Positions 44,032 to 56,035 of a stretch of 64,000 bases of DNA are shown one piece after another. The translations under genes and the position numbers were made by a program. The stretch spans positions 60,249,376-60,313,375 of the forward strand of contig CM046442.1 of the NCBI GenBank assembly GCA_025506515.1, written 5' to 3'. The stretch comes from Flaveria trinervia. Lineage: Eukaryota > Streptophyta > Magnoliopsida > Asterales > Asteraceae. A model generated the notes under the pieces. The model saw only the letters and a list, made by a program, of their open reading frames with translations, was not told the DNA's origin and did no database searches. Every line of letters starts with the position of its first letter. Positions within the stretch are counted from its first letter, which is position 1.

Positions 44032-45191
44032 CTTGCAAACAAGGAACTATGACATTGACAATGTAATCTCTCTCCCCTTAGAGAAATTGAATGAACTAGT
44101 TGAGATCGAAAGGTCAAAGAAGAAGAAAGAGGCAGAAGATGCAAAGCTACTGGTACAAATCAAAGAAGACAGAAGAAAGAAAAGATTGTACAAGCATGTG
44201 CCTACTCTCTCTCCAGTTCAAGAAAGTCCTGCACATAAGGATGTGGTTCAACAAGAACCTCGGGTAAATAAAGAAGAAGACAACATCAAAATGATCAACT
44301 ACCTGAGTGCCACAGGCATCTATCAGGCAGAAGCACTTCTTCCCTTACTCTATGACTATGTTGAGTTTGAGTGTTTAAAACAACTTGAACTTGAGATAGT
44401 CAAGGAAAGAAATACTACTAAAAGGAAGCTAAAGGAAGAAGTTGCTAAGTCAAGAGCCATCATCCAGAAGAGCATGAAGAAATCTACAGGCAGGTAGAGA
44501 ATGATAAGCTTCTTGAAGCTGTATGGATTCTCCAAAAGGAGACTTGGTCCCATGTCTCTATCCACTATGGATGAGCATATCAGGGTGATCAAGCAAAAGA
44601 TAAAAAGTGGAGAGCTGATTGACTTACATTCCCCTGCAACTCAAGCTCCACCTGAAGTGGAGGTTAAGGTTGAACAACAAGAGACAACACAACCTGGACA
44701 TCCTGTTGTATCTCAACAAGCTTCATCTTCTGATCCACAGCAGGGTCAGACTCCCTCTCATTCTGAACCTGTGAGAGTGGAAGACCCAACTGAGAAAGAC
44801 AATGAAGATCAATCAGGTGTTGCAGGCTAGTCTTCTCAGTTAAAAGGTACAAAGAGAAAGAAAAGAATGGCTTCTAAACCAAAGCCAAAGAAGAAGAAAG
44901 AAACATCCCATTCCAATAGCTCCTCTAGCATCAGAAAGACCCATCCTGTCCTAGACATACACCACAAATCCAAAAAACTGGCATGTCATTAGAGATCATG
45001 GCATTGAGAATGTCTACATATGGCAAGATATGTTCAATCTGCCTCTGTATGATCTCTTTGACATGAGAAGACACTTTGATAGTTTGAAGGATCCTGATCA
45101 TCTTATGAAGAAAGGGCTGGTCATTATCCTGATGAAGATTGTTGATATATGAAGTCTTTAAGTGTTTTGGTAGAATCAGCCTAGGGGAGTT
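44032..45191 (+). pseudogene. Element C ORF3, C-terminal part
   Basis: Open from 44032 to 44497: LQTRNYDIDNVISLPLEKLN, a Lys/Glu coiled-coil part and LYKHVPTLSPVQESP, matching H at 46936-47140. A shifted frame (44501-44830) has MDEHIRVIKQKIKSGELID and a Gln/Ser-rich tail. Then a basic KRKKRMASKPKPKKKK run, and further on WHVIRDHGIENVYIWQDMF and HLMKKGLVII before the LTR. It ends in the polypurine tract AGGGGAGTT (45183-45191). Confidence 0.75.
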
Positions 45192-45993
45192 TGTAGAGAT
45201 TATATGAAGAGGCTGAAGCAACCAAACACCCAAAGTCTTTCTGCATGCATACGCACAAGTACTGAAGAAAAATGCTTCGGAAGTTTTACACAAGCAACAA
45301 AAATATTCTAAGTGTGAAATCTTTCGAAGCCAAGACCAATATCATCCGAAGCCAAAGATGAAGTCTTCCGAAGCTTCAGAGACAAAGTCTTCCGAAGCCA
45401 ACACTTGAAGACAGATTTCTTCCGAAGACTTTTAACAACATGCTTATCTGATGTACTTTTCCATAAAGTTGGACCTCTTTCCGCTGCAACTTTGTAAAGT
45501 CACCAACTTACATTAGTTGGTGAAAAGATCCATGCTTTTGGTAACTGTACATTGAGGTCTTGAGTCTGCAATCTTTCAACTTCATGTACTTTATCCCTTT
45601 TGTAATAGATAAGGATGTGCGCTATGGCATGTCATAGTCACTAGTCAAAAGGCAATCTGCCTTTTGACTCTACAATTGATTTTGTTTTGTGTCTAGTAAA
45701 TTGTATCCAGCTAGCCTTCAAAGTATGCCCGGCTGTAGGATGTAGTATAAGTATCTCATGTTCTTGTAACTTTCTTTTATGCTTTGTAAAACGTGTAATA
45801 GAACATTGAGAAAGCAATATACTGCAATCTTGAAAACCATCTCCTTGTGTATCTTGCTCTTTTGTATAGTCTCTTAATTAATTGTGTTCTTAGTGTCTTT
45901 ACTTGTGGTTAATCCAATTCACTGTTTGATTAAGTTCAGTTACTCTCCTCTTTGTGTTGTTGTGTTGTAAGTGACCACCCTTCACCGGTCCTA
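45192..45993 (+). mobile_element. Element C 3' LTR
   Basis: Starts TGTAGAGATT after the polypurine tract and aligns along its length with G (28653-29351) and H (48180-48964). A cttccgaag cluster lies at 45318-45430. The end is blurred: the usual GGTCCTGCA reads GGTCCTATGA, so the limit is uncertain by a few bases. H sequence resumes directly. Confidence 0.85.
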
Positions 45994-48179
45994 TGAAGAA
46001 GAACCTATGGACGTGATTGAACTAACTCCTAGTCACCTATGCAAGAGGGTAATACTACCAAAAAAAGAGAGCGAAAGTCATAACAATCACAAAACCTGTG
46101 ACTTCTTCGCACAGTATGGACATGAGGACTCACCATCCTTACTTGCAATTGTCCATACTTAGCAACTTCCTTAAGTTCACTTTGATATGGACTCACTAGA
46201 CTCACTCATTTAGAGTATCTTTGAGGAAGGTATTCAAAGGGCTATGTCATCCTCACACCAAGGAACTTCAAACTACATAAATGGGTGGAGGTATGATGCT
46301 GATAGAAGAGCCCTCATACTTCATAGAGTTCAAGTGTAGCAATATGTCTTCAACATTCAGACCTTGAACTACTATGAAGGTCTTACCTGATCAACAACAT
46401 ACCACATGTCAATACAAGCCAATCTAGGAAAGCTGTCAAGCTGACTCAAAGGATTCATGACAGGATTACTGAAGAGTTCAACTAAAGAAGAAGACAAAGG
46501 CAATCAGGTAATGTCATTGTTCAACTAGATGATGAGGTAGACCCTGAGATTAGCTTCAAATGGAAAACCTTGACTGAAGGACCAGTGATAGAACCTAAGA
46601 GACCTATCATAACTAAAACTACTTCAACAATCCATTCCCTTAGTGAAACACCTACTAGTAAAGGAGTATCACAGCCTATCTCTGGCCAGAGCATGAATGC
46701 TACTCCAAGCAATGAACGCCAAAGCTCTCTCCACCCAGAGTCACAAAGATCTATGGGTGATAAAGGGAAAAGGATTATGACTCCTAAGGAGATTGAAGAG
46801 GAGGAGAGAGAGAGGGAGAGGAAGCTAAGGGGAAAAAGTTCCACTACTGGGTCTTCAGGCTTCATGGAAGCTACAATCAGGGTTGCCCTTAGACCAAATA
46901 CTAAAAATGATGAGTTAAGGGCAGTCAGGATTACTTACTTACAAACCATGAACTATGAGATTGATGAAATCATCTCTCTCCCCTTAGAGGAATTAAATGA
47001 ATTGGCAGACATGGAAATGTCTATAGAGAGGAAAGAAGTAGAGGATGCAAGGTTGCTCCTCCAAATCAAAGAAGAAAAGAGACTGAAAAGACTGTACAAA
47101 CATGTTCCTACTCTATCCCCAATTCAAGAAAGACCTATGCAAGAGACTATGGAAACACAAGAACCTCAGGTAGATAATGAAACTAACAGGCAAAACATGA
47201 TCAACTAGCTGAGTGTGACAGGTCTCTACCAGGCAGCTGCACTTCTTCCTTGTCCTTTGAGTATGTTGAGTTTGAGTACCTAAAATAACTTGAGCTTCAA
47301 GTACTCAAGGAACAAAAGGCTACAAAGAAGAAAATAAAGGAAGAAGCAATCAAGACAAGAGCCATCATCTATTAGAATCAAAAGAAGTCTACTGATAGGC
47401 AGAGGATGATGAGCTTCTTGAAGCCGTATGGATAGTTCAGAAAGAGATTTGGCCCAATGTCTCTATCCACCATGGATGAGCACATAAGGGTGATCAAGAA
47501 GAAGATTGAGGAGAACTCATTGACTTACACTCCCCACCAAGTCAAGCCCCTTAAGAAGTAGAAGTTAAGGTTGAACCATTTGAGACAACACAACCTGGAC
47601 CTCCTGCTGAGTCTCAGCAAGCTTCATCTTCTAATCCATAGTAGGGTCAAACTCCCTCTTCTTCTGAACCAGTGAGGGAGGTAGATCCAACTGAGAAAGA
47701 CAAGACCGAACAACAATGTGCTACATGCCAATCTTCTTAATTGAAGAGTTCAAAGAGGAGGAAAAGGATGGCCTCTAAACCCAAGTCAAAGAAGAAGAAG
47801 AAGAAGAAGAAGAAGATAGAGTCATCCACCTCCAAACCTCAGGATGAGTAAAAACATCCTACGGAAGAGCAAAAGGAGGAAGCTCAAACAACTCTAATTC
47901 AAGCAGCTTCTCTTGCATTAGGAAGACCCATCTTGTCCTAGACTTACACTACTAATCTAGAAAGATGGCATGTAATCAGAGATCAAGGTATTAAAGACGT
48001 ACAAACATGGTAGGACATGTTCAATCAACCTCTGCATGATCTCTTTGAGATGAGAAGACACTATGAGATTCTGAGTGATCATATCCATCTAATGAAGAAG
48101 GGTATGGTTATCATCATGACGAGGACTGTCAACATCTAAGGTCCTCAAATGTTTTGGTAGCATCAATGTAGGGGGAGTT
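45994..48179 (+). pseudogene. Element H ORF3, middle and C-terminal part
   Basis: Starts within ORF3 (EEPMDVIELTPSHLCKR), parallel to C near 24960. The frame at 46570-47208 is open: MTEGPVIEPKRPIITKTTST, LEEIEEEE-like charged helix, LQTMNYEIDEIISLPLEELN and LYKHVPTLSPIQERP. Further on come MDEHIRVIKKKIEE, a basic run encoded by an AAG microsatellite at 47791-47816, and WHVIRDQGIKDVQTW. It ends at the polypurine tract GTAGGGGGAGTT (48168-48179). It has more stops than C. Confidence 0.75.
47791..47816 (+). repeat. AAG/GAA microsatellite
   Basis: About nine GAA units in ORF3 of H, coding for Lys in the ORF3 frame. C has a shorter run at the same place. Confidence 0.85.
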
Positions 48180-48964
48180 TGTAAGGTTTTATATAAGGTT
48201 GATGCACCTAAAACATCAAAAGTCTTTTCTACATACATGCACTAAAGTACAGAATAGAAATGCTTTGGAAGTTTTACACTATGCACTAGAAATATTCTAA
48301 GTGTAAAATCTTCTGAAGCCTAGACCAACATCATTCGAAGACAAAAGTGAAGTCTTCCGAAGCTTCAAAGACAAAGTCTTCTGAAGCCAAGAAGTGAAGA
48401 CATATTTCTTCCGAAGACTTTTGAACACATGCTTTATCTGATGTACTTTACCATAAAAGTGGACCACTTTCTGCTGCAACTCTGTTGACTCACCAACTTT
48501 CACAAGTTGGTGAAAATGTCCATGCTTTTGGTAACTATACATAGAGGTCTCGAGTCTGTGGTTTCTACTTTTTGTACATTTATCCTTTTTGTAATATATT
48601 AGGATATGAGCTATGGCATGTCATAGTCACTTTGACTCTACATTTGATTTTGTTGTCTAGTTCAAATGTTTCTAATTGGCCTTCTAAGTATGGCTGGCTG
48701 TAGGATGTAGTATATAGTATTTCAGGTCCTTGTAACTTTCTTTCATGATTTAACACTTGTAAAATAACTTGAGAGAAATATACAGCATTCTTGAAAACCA
48801 ATTTACTTGTGTTGATTTTTCTTTTTGAGTTATATTTTGCTTGTGTTCTAAGTATCAAACTAGTGTGTTAGCAGTTCCCTATTTGATCTATTAAGTGTTT
48901 CCTTAATCAAATCTCCTCATTGTGTGTTGTGTTGTAAGTGACCATCCCCTCTAACGGTCCTGCA
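48180..48964 (+). mobile_element. Element H 3' LTR
   Basis: 785 bp, starts TGTAAGGTTTT after the polypurine tract and ends GGTCCTGCA. It has tcttctgaagcc and cttccgaagc motifs at 48310-48420. Unassigned DNA follows, so this is the outer right edge of the H-C nest. Confidence 0.9.
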
Positions 48965-49498
48965 GGAACTATGAGTATCAGTAATCTCATGTCATCAAGA
49001 AAAACAAAACTAATAATATATGGATTAAAAACCTACAACATGTCTTTAAACATAGATTAAAAAATACTTAACTATAAAAATATGATTTGTAGGATGATGA
49101 TAGATTACAACTTCCATCTCTGACCTCTCTCTACCTAGAAATTCAAATCGAATTGAATCAAACAAAGCCTAGAAACAGATAAGGCTAACGATAATTCAAT
49201 GCTAATCATATTGAATAAATGGAAAAGAAAATAACAAACCAAATTCAACTACATGCTTGTGTGTGTTAAAAAAGTACTTATTATGACTTCAGCGAATAGT
49301 CGGTGTTAATATTTGTAAGCTTTATGTCATTAGTGACAGAAACCTATAAACTTAATTTGCTAAACAGCACAAATTAACTCAGAAAATATGAAATAGAATC
49401 AAGACAGCTGCCTTACAAAAAAAAATATTACAATCACATATCACTTCCACCATATTTAAGACACTAAAAGCGATGATTATCAAACTCCGCACACATGA
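48965..49498. other. Unassigned AT-rich sequence between elements H and I
   Basis: About 534 bp with no LTR, gag, pol or ORF3 resemblance and no long frame. It is the only stretch here bounded on both sides by clean outer LTR edges, so it may be original host DNA or a still older, decayed repeat. Confidence 0.55.
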
Positions 49499-50220
49499 TG
49501 TAAGGAATACACTTACAAGCTAATGCAACCAAAGAACAACTAAAGCTCTTAGCATAACATGTGAAGTATAATAACGTTACTTCAGAAGGTTTGATATAAC
49601 TCAGTGAATTATACTAAGTATAAAAGATTCTGAAGCCAAAAGACCAAATCTTCTGAAGCCAAAGATGAAGTCTTCCGAAGTTTCAAAGACGAAGTCTTTC
49701 GAAGCTAGAGACTGGTTTCTTCCAAAGACAGAGAAGACATGCTTTTTTTAATCACCTTTTGACAAAAGCTTAACAACCTTCTGCTATCACTTCTAATAGA
49801 CTCACCAACTTATATAAGTTGGTGAAAAGTCCAAACTTTTATAAAACTATACATTAAGATCTTTTGTCTATAATATTCTACATTTGTACTTTAATCCTTT
49901 TTATGATAGATAAGGATGTGAGCTATGACATGTCATAGTCACATGTCTAAAGAAAATCTGCCTTTTGACTCTACATTGATCTTATTGTCTAGCTTATTGT
50001 TTCTAGTTGTCCTTCAAAGTATGGCTAGCTGTAAGATGTAGTATAAAGTATCTCAAGTACTTGTTTCATAGGACAAGCTTTGTAAAACTTGTAAGAACTT
50101 AAAATCAATATAAATCATTCTTGAAAACCATATTTGAGTGTTTGTTCTTGTTCTTGTTAAATGTTCTAAGTCTCTCCTCATTGTGAAACTAGTGCATTGA
50201 CCCCCTTCAATGGTCCTGCA
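49499..50220 (+). mobile_element. Element I 5' LTR
   Basis: 722 bp, starts TGTAAGGAATAC and ends GGTCCTGCA. It has cttctgaagcc and cttccgaag motifs at 49628-49725. It is more diverged from C and G than they are from each other. Confidence 0.88.
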
Positions 50221-50222
50221 AT

Positions 50223-50235
50223 TGGTATCAGAGCA
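50223..50235 (+). other. Element I primer binding site
   Basis: TGGTATCAGAGCA, complement of initiator-Met tRNA 3' end. Confidence 0.92.
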
Positions 50236-50307
50236 TTTCAAGCTCTTGATAGTAAGATATCACCATCTTAAATCCCTTCAGTTTCATAAAAACACTTAAC
50301 AATTCAA

Positions 50308-51883
50308 ATGGAATCTCTACAAAGGCTGATATGGAAACTGGTACCATGACAAAATCTCCATTGATCACTCCTAATGACTTTGATACTTAGTGCCAAAGAA
50401 TGGAAGACTTCATCTAGTCTTAAGAAAACAAGATGTGGAGATATGTTGACTCAGAACATCATGTTCCAAGCACCACTTTAACTGCTGCTAGTGGTGGTAT
50501 GGTTCCAAAGAAAGTGGCTGACTACTGATTGGAAGATTGGAAGAAAATATATGTAGATCAGGAACCCAAGGCCTCCCTCCAACTGCTCTTCTAACTCTAT
50601 CTATAGAGGTTTCAAGAAGTGCAAAATCACAAAGCAACTCTAGGATGCACTAAGCTTATGTATGAGGGGTCTAAGGAAGTAAAAGAAAACAACAAAGACT
50701 TATGAAATAGTAGTTTGAAAACTTCACCCACAAGATAGGTGAAACCATGACTCAACAATACTTTAGGTATGTTGAGATTGTAGATACTCTAGATGGTGGA
50801 ATAAAACTTAAGATTAGGGACATTGTGAGGAAGTTTATGTTCTCTTTCCCAAACAATGGACTCACTACTATATGGCCATTAAGAGAACTAAAAACCTCTT
50901 AGCCCTTACTCTCACAAAGTTGTATGGTATTCTTAGTGGATACCAAATGAAGATGAACATGCAAAATCCATCAGGCAGCTCTTCCAACAATCAGCAGAGT
51001 TCATCCCTGCATGTGGTTGAAAGGGATTGCATGGAACCACAACATCATCTTATCTGCTACCCTGACAACTCATAAAAGGGTCATTTCATCACCTTTTTGG
51101 AGACACCAAGGGAGAGCTATATCCAAGGAAGCACATTCCAAGAGACAAGGTCTTGTCAAGCCTTTGTGTCTACTAATGAAAGTTATGGCAACTTTCTCTT
51201 CACTCTTTAAGACTTGGATTGTATCCATCCAAATAATCTGGAGTACATGGATATAGTCTAGTAAATGGCTCTTCTCACTTACAGGGCCAAGAAGTTCTGT
51301 AAGAGCACAAGTAGAAAGTTGCCCAGCAATGCTTCCAATGGAAATTTTAGACTGGATAAAAGCAATGTGAAGTGTTACAACTGTAACCAAATAGGACATT
51401 TTACTAGAGAGTGCAAGGCACCAAGGGAAAATGTTGGCCAAGCACAAACCACACCCTAAGAAGCTTGTTGTATCATATATGAAGATGGAAGTGCAAAAAA
51501 AAGTATTCATCTCTATTGATTTGAAGTGGTCAAGACTGAAGACTCAACTATGGACTCTAGTACCGGGAGTCCAAGTTCATGTCCAAATCATCCTAGTCAA
51601 GAGAATAAGGCTGATCAAACTTGCATCACTACTACACAACTTGAACCATCCAGTTCCAAGAGCAAGCCTCACCCTAAGAACCTTACTGCATCATCTATGA
51701 AGATGGAGTCGAAAGTGATCAAGCTCTACCTTCTACTTAGAAGAAGACCCTCAAAAGGAAGTCAACTAAATGTATCATGTGTGGTTGTATTTCTCATTTT
51801 TCTAAGGATTGCATCTACAATCCAAAAAACACTATTCGCGTGTCTAAGAAGAAAACCTCTAAGAAGAAAAAGAAGATAGCTTT
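50308..51883 (+). pseudogene. Element I gag and gag-pol spacer
   Basis: Begins at ATG 50308, parallel to G, with an early frameshift. Decayed capsid region with stops. Intact knuckle VKCYNCNQIGHFTRECKAPR near 51369. A second knuckle, CIMCGCISHFSKDC (CX2CX4HX4C, about 51773), is followed by a Lys-rich run. Ends where D' begins at 51884. Confidence 0.85.
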
Positions 51884-52057
51884 TGTTGGACCAAAAGAAC
51901 CAATGAGCCGGATCAGAAAACCTTTAAGTCCCACAGACGTCACAACAACTACTGAAGACCACAACAGCTGAAGACAACAGCTGATTACAAAGTCTGAACA
52001 CAAGTGCTGAAGACAAGTGCTGAAGACAAAGTCTGAAGACAAGTGCTGAAGACAAAG
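51884..52057 (+). mobile_element. D': LTR fragment of the D/E family
   Basis: Starts TGTTGGACCAAAAGAACC, the LTR start of D/E, and runs for 174 bp with clear divergence from D (ccggatcag, acagacgtcac). Then D's own LTR starts. D' inserted in the gag-pol spacer of I, and D inserted in D'. The rest of D' should lie beyond the window. Confidence 0.8.
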
Positions 52058-52947
52058 TGTTGGACCAAAAGAACCAATGAGCCAAGATCAGAAAACCTCT
52101 AAGTCCCACACGGTATCACAACAACTGCTGAAAGCCTCATCAGTAGTTTGACAAGTGCTGAAGACTTCATCAGCTGAAGATCAAGTGCTGAAGACCTTAA
52201 CTGCTGAAGAACCAAAGTGCTGAAGTACAACAGCTGAAGAACACAAGTGCTGAAGCTGAAAGACCAAAGTACTGAAGTACAACAGCTGAAGAGTTCACAA
52301 GTACTGAAGATCAACAACTGATGTACAAAGTCTGAAGACAAAGACTGAAGACATCAGCTGATGATATCTACTGAAGTCATCAGCTGATGAAACGCTGAAG
52401 GTCAAAGTTCTGAAGATCAAGTACTGAAGCCTCAGTAGTTTGTCACAACTGCTGAAGAGTACTTCTTCAGTAGTTGTGATATCAGTAGTTTTATTTTCTT
52501 TGTTTCAGTAGTTTTGTAAAACGACTGAAGAGCTTGTTCTTCAGTCGTTGTAGTTTCAGTAGTTTTATATTTTGTACTTAACTTGCTGATATGTTCTCAG
52601 TAGTTGTGAACATTTCAGTAGTTTGTTAAGATTTAGTATTTCTGTATTGGATCTGCCAGTTGTCACTTTCCGTGATAACAGCAGTGACTGTTGCACTCTA
52701 TATAAGGAGTGACAACCTATTGTAAATATTGAGCGATATGAGCAATTGAATGGAATGATGATTGATTCGATTAGAAATATTCTACATCTATAAACATTCC
52801 TAGAAATCAGAAATTCATATTCTCTCCCTATAACCGTATGCGATCTCAACGCTTACAAGTATCGATTGCTTGCTACAATTGTCTAATCGTGTTGTATTCG
52901 CTGCTTTATATTCTGATACATCAAACTTGTGATCACTGATCCTGTCA
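52058..52947 (+). mobile_element. Element D 5' LTR
   Basis: 890 bp, TGTTGGACC to CCTGTCA. U3 is filled with gtgctgaag, cagctgaag and agtactgaag motifs (52120-52440), then cagtagtt motifs up to 52630. TATA box at 52699-52705. Confidence 0.95.
52699..52705 (+). promoter_or_regulatory. TATA box of element D LTR
   Basis: TATATAA in CACTCTATATAAGGAG, after the motif array and about 240 bp before the LTR end. Confidence 0.7.
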
Positions 52948-52949
52948 AA

Positions 52950-52961
52950 TGGTATCAGAGC
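52950..52961 (+). other. Element D primer binding site
   Basis: TGGTATCAGAGC, two bases inside the LTR. Confidence 0.95.
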
Positions 52962-53183
52962 AGGTAATCATGATCGATCTAATAATGATCATTGAAACTG
53001 CTATTCAAGATCCAAGTTTGATTGAATTAGCTTTTGTTTTTGCAAGAAACGGTTATAGAGATTGAATTTTCTGTATTTCTGCTCATTCATCCTGAGATCT
53101 TTTCTTGGTTCTCATTGAGTTTGTTGTGGTTTGTCTAAAACTTCTTTTTAAACTTGAACTCAAACTATTTTTGAACTGAAAAG

Positions 53184-55440
53184 ACCACTCCTCCAATGAT
53201 CCTCACAATACTGGTTCCTCAACCAAGCCTCCTATGCTGGTTAGGAATGAGTATAACATATGGCAAAGACGTATGCTCCATCACCTGTCTGTTAACAGCG
53301 CAGGGTGTTGGACATCTGTGGTACATGGTCCACACAAGCCTATGGTGAATAACCCGGAAACAAATCAAATGGTTCCGAAGAGGAGGGAGCAATACTCAGA
53401 TGAGGATAAAAAGTTGCTTGAGATTGATGCAAAAGCCCATGGAATTTGGCCATGGCTTTGCCCAATGAAATCTATTCTGGGCTAATGCATCATGAAACTG
53501 CCCATGACCTCTGGATTGCTTTGAAAGAACAATTTGGAGGAACAGATGAGGTCTTGGCAAATAATAGAGAATTCTTGCCCAACAATATGAGACATTCTCT
53601 CATAGAAAGGGTGAGACACTGATCAACAATATGAGCGGTTTTCTTGTTTGATCTCTGAACTAAAAATGGTCAAACTTGAATACACCAATATTAGATGAAT
53701 ACAGATTTCTCAGATCACTGCCTGAGAGATGGGACACATATACTATTGTCCTACGCTCCAGTGCAAGTTTGGACAAACTATCTCTCACCCAACTCCATGG
53801 GAAATTGCTCACTTTTGAGAGAGAGATAGAACAGAAGAGAAAGCTGTCTTCATCTGGAAAGCTCACTGAAGACTTTATACAAGGCAACACTGCCTTGGTG
53901 GGTCATGAGTCAGAATATGCTGCATCTGAATGCCAGTATGATGAGCATATTAATTCTCTTCGAGCACTTCTAATTCTGCATTTGTAAGTGTTGATGGTCA
54001 GTTTACTGGAGGTAATAATGACATTTATGTTTCATTATGGATGATCTCAAGGGGATTGCTGATGATGACTTAGAAGAGATGGATATTTTGAGCCAAATGG
54101 CCTTGATAAATATCAGATCTCAGAAGTTCTACAAAAGAACTGGAAGGAAAATTCCCAGGACTCTCTGGCAAAACCAAAGTTGGTTTTGACAAGAGCAAGT
54201 TGAGGTGTCACAAATGCCAACGGCTTGGACACTTTGCAAGAGAGTGTAGATCAACTGGATCAAACTCTACTGCACCTTTGTGACTTTTCCTGGCAACAGT
54301 CAACAAAACAGAGGGCAACATCCTGTCACATCTAGTCATCATCCTCAACAACAATCTCCGGCATATTTTGTTCCTCAGGGTCAAATGCCTTATCAGTACC
54401 CTTGTTATTACATGCCACAGTCAAGTCAAGTTCAAGTTCCTATGACACCACAACCTCATGCATTACCAGAACCTCAGCCTTCCCTATCTCATCAACAACC
54501 TTCATCTCAACAACACAGCTTCTTCACCCCAGGAGTTGTTGACTGGAGCAGTTTACCAGATGACTTGTCTGGTCATGATCAACTGTTCTCAGGTGTGGTC
54601 AACATGGTGGTGACAGTCCCTTTGGGAATCTAGCTCTTATGGCTTTGGAGTCTGCTGATACTTCATCTTCAATGCCTCTACACCACAGGTATCACAGGTA
54701 TCTCTGAGGCAAAAGCCAAATTATGTCTGATCAATGCATAGCAGCATTTGCTTCCATTAGAGAAGCAAATGTAGCTTTAATTAATAAGAACATTGAGCTA
54801 GAACAAGTAATTTCCAAAAACAAAGCTGAGTTTGAGTTTGTGCTCAAAGATAAAAATGATGAGGTTTATAAACTGAATTGCAAAATAATTGATGATAAGG
54901 CTAGAGAAGATGTACTTTTAGAGAAGTACAAAGATCTCAAAGAAACCCTTGCAGTTACCCAGGTCGAGTGTGATAGATGGGTACAATCATGCAAAGGTTT
55001 TGAAATGCTTCTAGTAAGCAATCTGCTTCAAATGTGAAGTTTGGAATTGGTTCAATCACACTGCTCCACCTACAGATTTTACCCCAAGAGCAGAGGTAGA
55101 ATCTGATGGTGAGAGTGATAACCAATCCATCAAGTCATGTGATCTACCTTCTGATACAGCACAATCAGAAGAAGTAGCAGTCAGAGTATCAAGTCCTCTT
55201 TGAACCTATCAGCTGATGTGATGGTCCAAATGCTGACATTCACATGATCAATAAGTTGATCAACTCAGGAGTCAATCCTGAAGGTCCTGAAAAGGACTGG
55301 AGAGAGGATTCAACTCCTGAAGTTCAAACTTCAACTGCTGTCAGTACTGAAGAGAAGAAAACTGGCAGTAGAAAGAGTTTGAAGACTACTAAAGATGCTG
55401 TCAGAAAGCAACCAATGCTTCCAAAGCATTGAAGAACAAG
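53184..55440 (+). pseudogene. Element D gag and part of the gag-pol spacer
   Basis: The start that E has as AAAATGACCACTCC reads AAAAGACCACTCC here: loss of the T removes the gag ATG. Then shifted frames with EYNIWQRRMLHHLSVNS, HETAHDLWIALKEQFGG, YRFLRSLPERWDTYTIV and the intact knuckle LRCHKCQRLGHFARECRSTG (about 54199-54258). A Gln/Pro/His-rich part (54280-54633) and a coiled-coil part (54723-55037) follow. Confidence 0.88.
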
Positions 55441-56035
55441 TCTTCTGTTGCTTCACCATCTTTAGTTGATGATCAAACTAAGATGAAAAGAAACATGTGA
55501 AGTATGTGGTTTGTTCAATCATCTTACAGATGATGTTGGTACAAAAGAGGTTCCAAACTCAAACAAAAGGAAGAAAAATTAATGAGAAAATGGTAAAAAT
55601 GAAAACTGAGTTTGAGACCACATTTGTATCAGCAACATCAAATCCTGTAACCCTAAGTCCTTAAAGCAATCCAAAAAGGAAGGAGTTAAACAGGTGACAG
55701 CTGAGGGTGCTCAAAAGAAGAAGGTGCAACATAGGACCTTATCTAACTCCACTAGCAATGTGTCTGATGAGCTGAAAGCTTTATCACAAAATCAGACACA
55801 GCTGGTGATGATGGTACAACATCTGTTGGGTAGAGTTAACCAACTAGATTCTCCTATGTTGAAACCACAGAAAAGGAGGTCTAAGCCAAAGGACTCCTCT
55901 TCTGCACCATCTTCTTCCTCTCGGCTGTGTGTTACAAATAACATGCTAGTTTACCATCTATTGATGAGACCAGGCCAAAACCAAAAAGGTTTGGGTCTCT
56001 AAAACTAACTGATTGTTTATTATTGCAGGGTTCTT
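55441..56035 (+). pseudogene. Element D gag-pol spacer with damaged second knuckle
   Basis: Lys/Ser/Thr-rich. Near 55493-55545 the order Cys, Cys, His is readable (CEVCGLFNHLTDD) but the last Cys is out of frame. The frame at 55694-56002 has a Gln-rich stretch SQNQTQLVMMVQHLLGRVNQ. Confidence 0.65.

Larger units (their letters stand above)
7403..45993 (+). mobile_element. Element C: Sirevirus-like Copia, integrase to 3' LTR, in three blocks
   Basis: C runs on the plus strand and is split by later insertions: block 1 at 7403-11629 (integrase, RT, RNase H, ORF3 start), block 2 at 24080-25878 (ORF3 middle), block 3 at 44032-45993 (ORF3 end, 3' LTR). The junction at 11629/24080 is proven by the ACAAC duplication around E. 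The 25878/44032 junction is supported by alignment to the uninterrupted ORF3 of H near 46920, with about five bases missing. C itself sits in the ORF3 of H. Confidence 0.8.
49499..51883 (+). mobile_element. Element I: 5' LTR and gag of a Sirevirus-like Copia
   Basis: Same family as C, G and H but more diverged. LTR, primer site, gag with knuckle, and the spacer with second knuckle; cut at 51883 by LTR fragment D'. Pol should continue beyond D, outside the window. Confidence 0.85.
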
